A stretch of 64,000 bases of DNA from Apostichopus japonicus. Lineage: Eukaryota > Echinodermata > Holothuroidea > Aspidochirotida > Stichopodidae. The first letter of the stretch is position 1. Every line of letters starts with the position of its first letter. The stretch covers positions 15,018,876-15,082,875 of the forward strand of contig NC_092567.1 of assembly GCF_037975245.1 (NCBI RefSeq). Reading direction: 5' to 3'. The position numbers were made by a program, and so were the translations under genes. A model generated the notes under the pieces. That model saw only the letters and a list, made by a program, of their open reading frames with translations, was not told where the DNA came from and did no database searches. Shown piece after piece: positions 57,440-64,000 of this stretch.

Positions 57440-60400
57440 TACGTCAAGTGATTATCACGGGTCCCTTGGAGCGGGGAGGTGATAGAGACACCAACATGAA
57501 CAAAGACATAGATCTCTGCAGTAGCATCACATACCTGGCATGACCCTGTCAACTAGTCAAGTCAACTTATTGCCATTGATGAATGGCTGGAGATATGATA
57601 CAAGGTTTCCAGTTTGAAGAGGGAGACCTCACTAGTTTGATACACTACAAATAATCAATGCACTTGGTCGGGAATGTGTTGGCGCACAGACTGGTGGGGT
57701 GAGGGGGAGGGGTACTGAGGGCCATAGAATTGGTCTACATTTCAAAAGAACAATTGGTCGGGAAGGCCAATTTCTTTTTGCTATATTAGGATTTATTTCC
57801 GAATAACAAATAAGGTAGATCGCAACTGCGTTATAAAATAGGATATCTCGATATGTTTCAGCATTTATTCTTTACTACATCTCCACATCTTGTATAAAAC
57901 ACCAGTTAACGTCTGAGTAGTGACATATCTCTTGTATATTAACCTGCTTTCACTGTTCCTAGACTGAACTACGTAAAAGACAATCTTTGGTCGATAAGTT
58001 AAGAATCAAAGATTTCTAGCGCCCTAACACATAATCGTTGCGAATAACCAAGTCTACCGAATACGCGCGCGTAAACGCAAGCCGACTTCAGCATCATACG
58101 AACGCACTGCAATAAACCGTCTTTTCGAAAGCATTTTTTGTCTGTAAGAAGCATTGGAGCAAAGATATTATAATGCGCCGAATTATATTACAATTCCAAT
58201 ATGATGCGCCACGCACAATTATATTTTTAGCACAGCTGTCTTGAATTAATTAGGACTTTTATCATGTTGTTGATTTAATTGGTTACTAATTAGTCTAGGT
58301 CTACGCGTTATCACTTCTTCCAATTAACTTATTCGTTAATTGAAGGTTATGTTTCCTGTTCCGTTTACATAGGAAAGTTTAATTAAAAAATGGTTATTGG
58401 TGGTTTTAAATTTCAGCAGTATCGTTCTGACTTTTGTTCCTTTGTTCCGACTCATATTGTTATATACTGTTTTGTTATATTTTACTTTAATTTATGCAAG
58501 TTATTTTTTCTGTGCTCTTTACAAATACCTGTTCACCTGGTTCACTCTAATATCATTTTCAACTCTCCGGGCACGATACAAGCACATATATCTAATCTAA
58601 CATACCCATTTCAACATATTACTCCGTTCCAACCCGTCAACGGCTATGTTGAGCGTCAGGGAATAAGACAATTATCCATTTTCAGAGTCTTTGGCGTGAC
58701 CCAGCCATGAATTTGTAGCCATGTTATGTTTTAATCTGTTAATGTTGGGTATGCAAAGGTAATTGGTAATTTGGCATTTGAGACAAGGAATTTTCATTAC
58801 AATATAGATCTTCTTATTTAACTTGGGAGTATCCAGTTTATGCTTTCGTTTGAATATTACCTGCCAGTGACGAGCACATGATCTCAAAGGTGGCGGGGAT
58901 GGAAATTCCAAATTTTCCCCGACAGATTTTGGCATGGGAATGAAGTTCTCGAATGAGGGGTGTGAATATATGGCGTTGAAAGGGGCTCTCTTGATCGGGA
59001 GTCTGAGGGTTCGTCCTCCGGTAAAAAAAATCAAATTTAGGTGCGTTCTTAGGCATATTTAGATTATAAATTAGGTCTATAAATTAGGTCTAAATGCAAG
59101 GTTGTGCTAATAAATACTTTTAAATTATGAAAAAAAATCCCCGACTGAACGCCCCTCCCCCTCCGACTTATACGATGGAGGTAGAGGTGAACTATCACCG
59201 GCCTTTGATGTGGATTGGTCTGTCCGTCAACTGTTTTTAAATGCAGCGACAGCTGTCTAATTTGAGGGCGCTTGATGAAAATGAATCTTAGCACAAGTTG
59301 TATTAGTATACTCTCAGAACCTATAATCCATGAATGGATATAATGTTTTCTGCCAGCTATATAGGATTTTATTCACGTACGACAAGCTATTTTATAGATG
59401 CTTGTATATGATGACGGCTTCATGTGATTATCGAATATTGGGTGAGGGCTCGTGAAGAAGGAATGAGAAGGAGAGGGGGATATAATGTTACTTTAAGAGA
59501 AACATATTTATGTAAAGCGCCTTAAATCTGGAACTGCCTGCTTTAACTTACCAAACAGTGTAGACTATTAACCAGTTTGTTGATCTTTCATCCTCCTTAT
59601 TTTTGATTGTTTGATCGTTTGATTGTTTACTCTCTGATTGTTTACTGTCTGACGTCACAAGGCGTGTAAGCCCTTGGACCGCTAAAATCTCATTGTATGT
59701 AGACTGGTATGAGAATAACTGTATTACACGTCGAGTTACGGTTTACCTGTGGCAATCATTCAATGAAAAACGACTTTAGCAAGTTTGTAACTGGTCTGCT
59801 AAAAAAATGGATAAAGGAACCAGAAGAAAAGGGGACAGTCTTCATACAATAGGACCACCGCTAAGATTTGTTTTCGACACATGAGTATTAATGTTGACAC
59901 AACTTCCTAACATGCGTGTCATTCCATTGTTAGCCCTTATTGAAGAAAAGACTATTTGATTAAGCCTAGTAGTTGACAAGCATTTACGAGCTGTCAAGTG
60001 GCTCCTTAAAACGTGTGTTGACGGTTGTAAGGTACTTGACAATCTACTAATGGGCTAGAAAGAATGCCAAACGTTACTTTTTTATTATTTTGTTTCCATC
60101 AACCGAACAGAGAACAAAGTTTGTAATCTGAGCAAATACAAATATGTGTAAACGTTGGATTCCATTGTATACTGACTGTAACAGGTGACTTTTAAGTAAG
60201 CCCGGCCACTTGTCGAGCTGTACTGTATGACAAAGGCAATATAGGTATAGGTTTCATAGTCTATGTGCGATAGGATAAGGAGACAATATAGTTAACTGAC
60301 TAACTGAATAAAGTTATATTCATACAGCAAATAAGTCGTTTGTTTAGCGGGTTTCATTATGTATTTTGAATTTTCATCTGGATTTGATTTTACCACGATG

Positions 60401-61670
60401 GTGGTACGGAATTGAGAGGGATAGGGTTGGAGAGGGGGTCCAGTGGAGGGGGGGGGGGTGTCAGGGCGTGTGTGATTGAGTGGGAACTTGGTTGCTGAGG
60501 AGATGCGAAGTTAGTTTTCGATAGGAATATGGTCATTGATATTTGAAACCATATACGGTACACTGAAGTGAAAGTAGTTCCACGACATAATAACAATATG
60601 TTAGATAATCCACATGGATTCATGACGTACATGAGAGCCGGTAGTCATGGTAATGTGAACATGTGGTATTGACTTGTTTGTTTGTCAGTATGTTTGTTTG
60701 TTTATTTTGTATGCTTTGTTTCGTCATTTCAAGTTTATTGGTCTCAATATCTGGGAAATGAATGTACAATGAACTTACGTCAACCATGGCTAGAGGCAGG
60801 GACGGTGACACCTATATACATCCGGGTTACCTCAGATTTCAAGTAAAGCAAATATAGTGAGGGCGCCTGATTATTTCTATGTACGAATGTGTTATATTCA
60901 TTCCTGTAATTGTCTGTGCAGTTTATTCTGACAAGTTTGATATTTTGACATTTAATTCTATTCAGTGAAGAAGTTCAGGACTGTGAGGGGGGGGGGGGGT
61001 GGTAGGCGACAGGGTTAGGGAGTAATTATAATAACCACTTTAAATGATTACTTTCGGCAAAACTAGTCTTCAAAAGTCTTCATATGTAACGGTACAAGAA
61101 AAGAGTCAAATTTGAGTACTGGAAATGTTTCTATATTCCGCTTGTCAAGTTATTCAGCTAAATATTTAATTTATGCTATAAATATCTGGGATGCTCGTTT
61201 TACGCCAAATTGATGATGATCCTCAGTACAGGCCTAAATGTCAAAGTTAATTGATTGTTTTAGAAATACTAATAACTGAACCAAAACATGTTCTTTAACC
61301 TTCATATGAACAACATAGCCCCCCCCCCCTCGCCCCTCGAATGACATTGAACACCATTTTTCCTTGGAAAGTTTGCAGGGCATCGTAAAACATGTTACAT
61401 TTTCGCGTTGAGCTTTGTGCTGCATCTAAGGAATTGACCTAATGGCCTGTGTATTAAACTAAGTCGTCCAGCCACTTAAACTGATTGACCTCCAAGGTTT
61501 AAATGATCAGTCCCCCTCCCCACCCCACCCCCCCCCCAAAAAAACACTCAAAAGTGATAAAGAAATGCTAAGTGGATTGAAAGCAGTGGTTTTTAATAGT
61601 TTATGACATATCAAGTGAAATTTTGTGCCCAAGTCATCCCTTAAAGACAGTTCCATCATTTATGACAATG
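57440..61670. other. Gene-free stretch
   Basis: No supported exon. TGACGTCA at 59650-59657; poly-G/poly-C tracts near 60451, 60988, 61319 and 61530. The 106-codon frame at 58390-58710 and the - strand frame at 58672-59034 are not recognisable. Confidence 0.45.
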
Positions 61671-61680
61671 TGAGGGTGAC

Positions 61681-61990
61681 CTGAGTACTGGTGCGCATGT
61701 CCGTGAGGTACTTAGTGAAGAAAAGTCACCCATGGTAGCCCTGCATAGGCACGACAACCACACAACTTGATCCACCCTCTGCCCCAATCCCCTTATATCG
61801 AAACTGTTACCATATGATGGTTACCTGATTAATGCGCATGTCCGTGAGGTATACCTTTGAAGAAAAGGCACCACTAAATAGCCCTGCATAGGCACGGCAA
61901 CCAAACAACTTTATCCGCCTTCAACCCCAGTCCCCTTACAACATCGAGACTGTTCCCATATTATAATTACCTGATAAATGCGCATGTCTG
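61681..61990. repeat. ~146-bp tandem repeat, two units plus partial third
   Basis: Units start at 61681, 61825 and 61971, each with ATGCGCATGTC(C/T)GTGAG or close, then GCCCTGCATAGGCACG and CATCGAGACTG or close. The third start is the 3' end of the candidate exon at 61971-62075. Confidence 0.75.
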
Positions 61991-62075
61991 TGAGATATCC
62001 AGACACATTGGGGCCATAAACATCCATCGTACTGTAGAAACTTTCGCTTTTGCAAGGAGTTTTTGAAATTCGCCG
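61971..62075 (-). CDS. Candidate exon, unknown gene (weak)
   Basis: On -, ATGAGTAG|CGGCGA acceptor and TATCAG|GTAATT donor enclose 35 codons in phase 0 ending DVYGPNVSGYLTDMRIYQ. G-Y-L-x-D-M-R-I-Y recalls the last strand of concanavalin A/laminin G-like domains (GYIDDVRIY-type), which is a guess from pattern alone. The first nine codons look less convincing. The 3' end of the exon with its donor is repeated twice more downstream (read on -), so this may also be repeat-derived. Any other exons of such a gene would lie on this strand, possibly beyond the window. Confidence 0.28.
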
Positions 62076-62079
62076 CTAC

Positions 62080-64000
62080 TCATTGCATATGTAAAGCTAT
62101 AACTGAACAATTTGCTTTTGATAACTTGAACTGCTAAACAAGACGTTACTTGGAATTTTTTACTCGGTATTTCTCGCACCTGGTCCAACGATCACTCCAT
62201 TATGAAGAGACACTTGGAATAATTTGCATATCATTTACATAAAATTGTCACGTGAAGTGTCAAAGTTATTTCCGCCAAGGTGTTGTGGGAAGATCTTGGT
62301 CCCTTTTGTATTGTTGAGACACCATTGTTCTTGAGTATGCTGTCAACCCTTTGTAATTGTATACAACATCCTTACCTGTTTCAAGACTTCGACAACGAAA
62401 GGAAGGTAAAATTACATCCCGTTACCTTTTTATTATTCTTCTGAAGTTGGAACGAAGAGAAAAGAAGAGCAAAAACAAACCTAAGCCAAAGTAAAGAAAA
62501 ATAAACATGAGTCAGTGTTTTGTAAAACTCAGTTGATGTAAAATCTCATGGTTTTTTTCACATTTCACATAAGCTAGCACCTTTTAGCATAACAATTTAG
62601 ATCAATTATTTCCCAAGTCAAATGCGACAATTCATTGAAGAGCATGCTACCTTAAATGAACATTCTAGAGATTAAGCATACTTTTTTAACGTAGGTCCTA
62701 AATATCATAAAAACTGGAAAGGCAATAGAAATATTACCATGCACCTCAAATTGTTGTTTTTTCTTGGACATGAAATAAACTAAATAAATAATGAAATGCT
62801 GCATAAAATCATTCTTCATAATTCTCTCTTGAAGGGACACGTTTGTATCCTACACTTTACCCTAACACACGGTGTCAATGTAACATAACTGATGAGTAAC
62901 ATGCTAATGGACGTTAGAGGGGAATGAACAAGTGTGGGTTCTCATGCCCTGTCTCTGATCATAACATTTCTTCAAAATCATGTGTTACAAGTCGCACGGT
63001 CCTTCACATAGTATTATACTCAAATCTGTCAGGTGGTACTCAATCTCAAAAGCTCACTTCCCCCACTCGCCCACTTCCCCCACTTCCCCACTCGCAGATA
63101 TTAACAGAATGCTGTGAATAATCATTAGATTGTATGTCTTGCTTTTCTTTTCTATTTGGCTGTATTTGTCGGTATAAAGTCTGGTCATAACCTATCGTTT
63201 GGATGTCAGAGAGCACCTGCCTGCATCTCACCTCACCTCACCTCACACCTCACCCACCCTACCCCACCTCACCCCAAACCACCCCAACCAAACTCAACTG
63301 AACACAACATCGGTGGTGGAGTGCTTGGGCTGGTTCGAGAGTGGGAAATAAGAGGTGATTGGATGACAAGAATGGATGAAGTTAATGGAGAAGATGTGTC
63401 ATTTTCATGACAGCCAATAGCAAACTTTTTATCTACAATACGTGTTATTTCCTTACCCTTCAAGCACCCCTTACCGTTCCCCCATCTGTAAATTATATCT
63501 CCACTCCCCCCCCCAATTAGATTTTCTATTTTTCCACATCATACTTTTTTCAAACTTTTCAAATTTTACTCCTCCGCTTTGCTTGTATATCTCAGTTTGT
63601 CACTTCTCGAAAGTTTTAACTTCCAATTTCCGCCCTGAAAGACAAACATTTGAGTTAGTTTGTATCTCTCATTCTCTCTCTCTTCGATTCATAACCTCTT
63701 CAGGTTTGTAGGATAAAAGACTCTGAAAGTTTGTATAGCTTCAAACAACACAAATAAGAAACCAAGGATAATTGTCATAACAGTGTCGCAAGTAGTCAAT
63801 TTACATCTTTTGTTATAGGACGATACTGTTTGGGATAGTTTATTTTAAAGCTAAGACGTCGAATGTTTGTGTTTGCAAGGACCCACTTTCACGTTGGTCA
63901 CTGGAATGTCTTCGATAACTGCATATCTTTTAAGAAAAAAACAACAACTCTGTGCTATTGTAAAAACTTGGTGCACTGTAGTTCCTACGGTTCAGAATAT
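62080..64000. other. Gene-free right edge
   Basis: No supported exon. A CACCT/CACCC-rich tandem segment lies at about 63226-63300 and a poly-C tract near 63506. Confidence 0.45.

Overview
This window is eukaryotic: it has genes split by GT-AG introns, long non-coding stretches, no operons, many microsatellites and several families of short interspersed elements. Gene content points to a marine invertebrate, most likely a deuterostome and plausibly an echinoderm: a CD73-type ecto-5'-nucleotidase, a Shaw/Kv3-type potassium channel, a SIKE1/FGFR1OP2-type coiled-coil protein and a FoxQ2-like forkhead factor. AT-rich DNA, abundant poly-G/poly-C tracts and tRNA-derived SINEs fit this but do not settle it. 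Species assignment is inference.

Layout. (1) 1-8492, + strand: the last five coding exons of a 5'-nucleotidase (NT5E/CD73 family). The upstream exons lie beyond the left edge. Its introns carry a long TCA microsatellite, two hAT-like non-autonomous transposons and a dead LINE fragment. (2) 8493-11505: intergenic, with a decayed minisatellite of about 36 bp. (3) 11506-22831, + strand: a complete four-exon Shaw-type Kv channel, 644 residues. Introns hold a 366-bp CCTCCCT array, a cluster of cAMP-response-element palindromes, a 399-bp inverted-repeat transposon just past a splice donor, a 15-bp satellite and SINE copies. (4) 22832-28606: intergenic, SINE and microsatellites. (5) 28607-34263, - strand: a SIKE1/FGFR1OP2-type gene in four exons (exon 3 start unsure) with a long serine-rich tail. 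(6) 34264-40930: AT-rich, no supported gene. (7) 40931-42040, - strand: a single-exon FoxQ2-like factor with TATA box, poly(A) signal and upstream PBX/MEIS-type motifs. (8) 42600-64000: about 21 kb without a recognised gene; it holds TA microsatellites, a forkhead-motif cluster, a SINE copy and, near 62 kb, one weak candidate exon on the - strand whose 3' boundary is tandemly triplicated.

The four genes are not functionally linked as far as the sequence shows: they act at the cell surface (nucleotidase, channel), in cytoplasmic signalling scaffolds (SIKE/FGFR1OP2) and in the nucleus (Fox). I found no prokaryote-like defence or biosynthetic system and no clear evidence of a new multi-gene system. 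The most interesting observations are lineage-specific changes in recognised proteins (substrate-site changes in the nucleotidase; first S4 charge and outer-pore residues in the channel; a long new tail on the coiled-coil protein), the strong excess of TGACGTCA palindromes, and well-defined non-autonomous mobile elements. All family comparisons were made from memory, without database searches.
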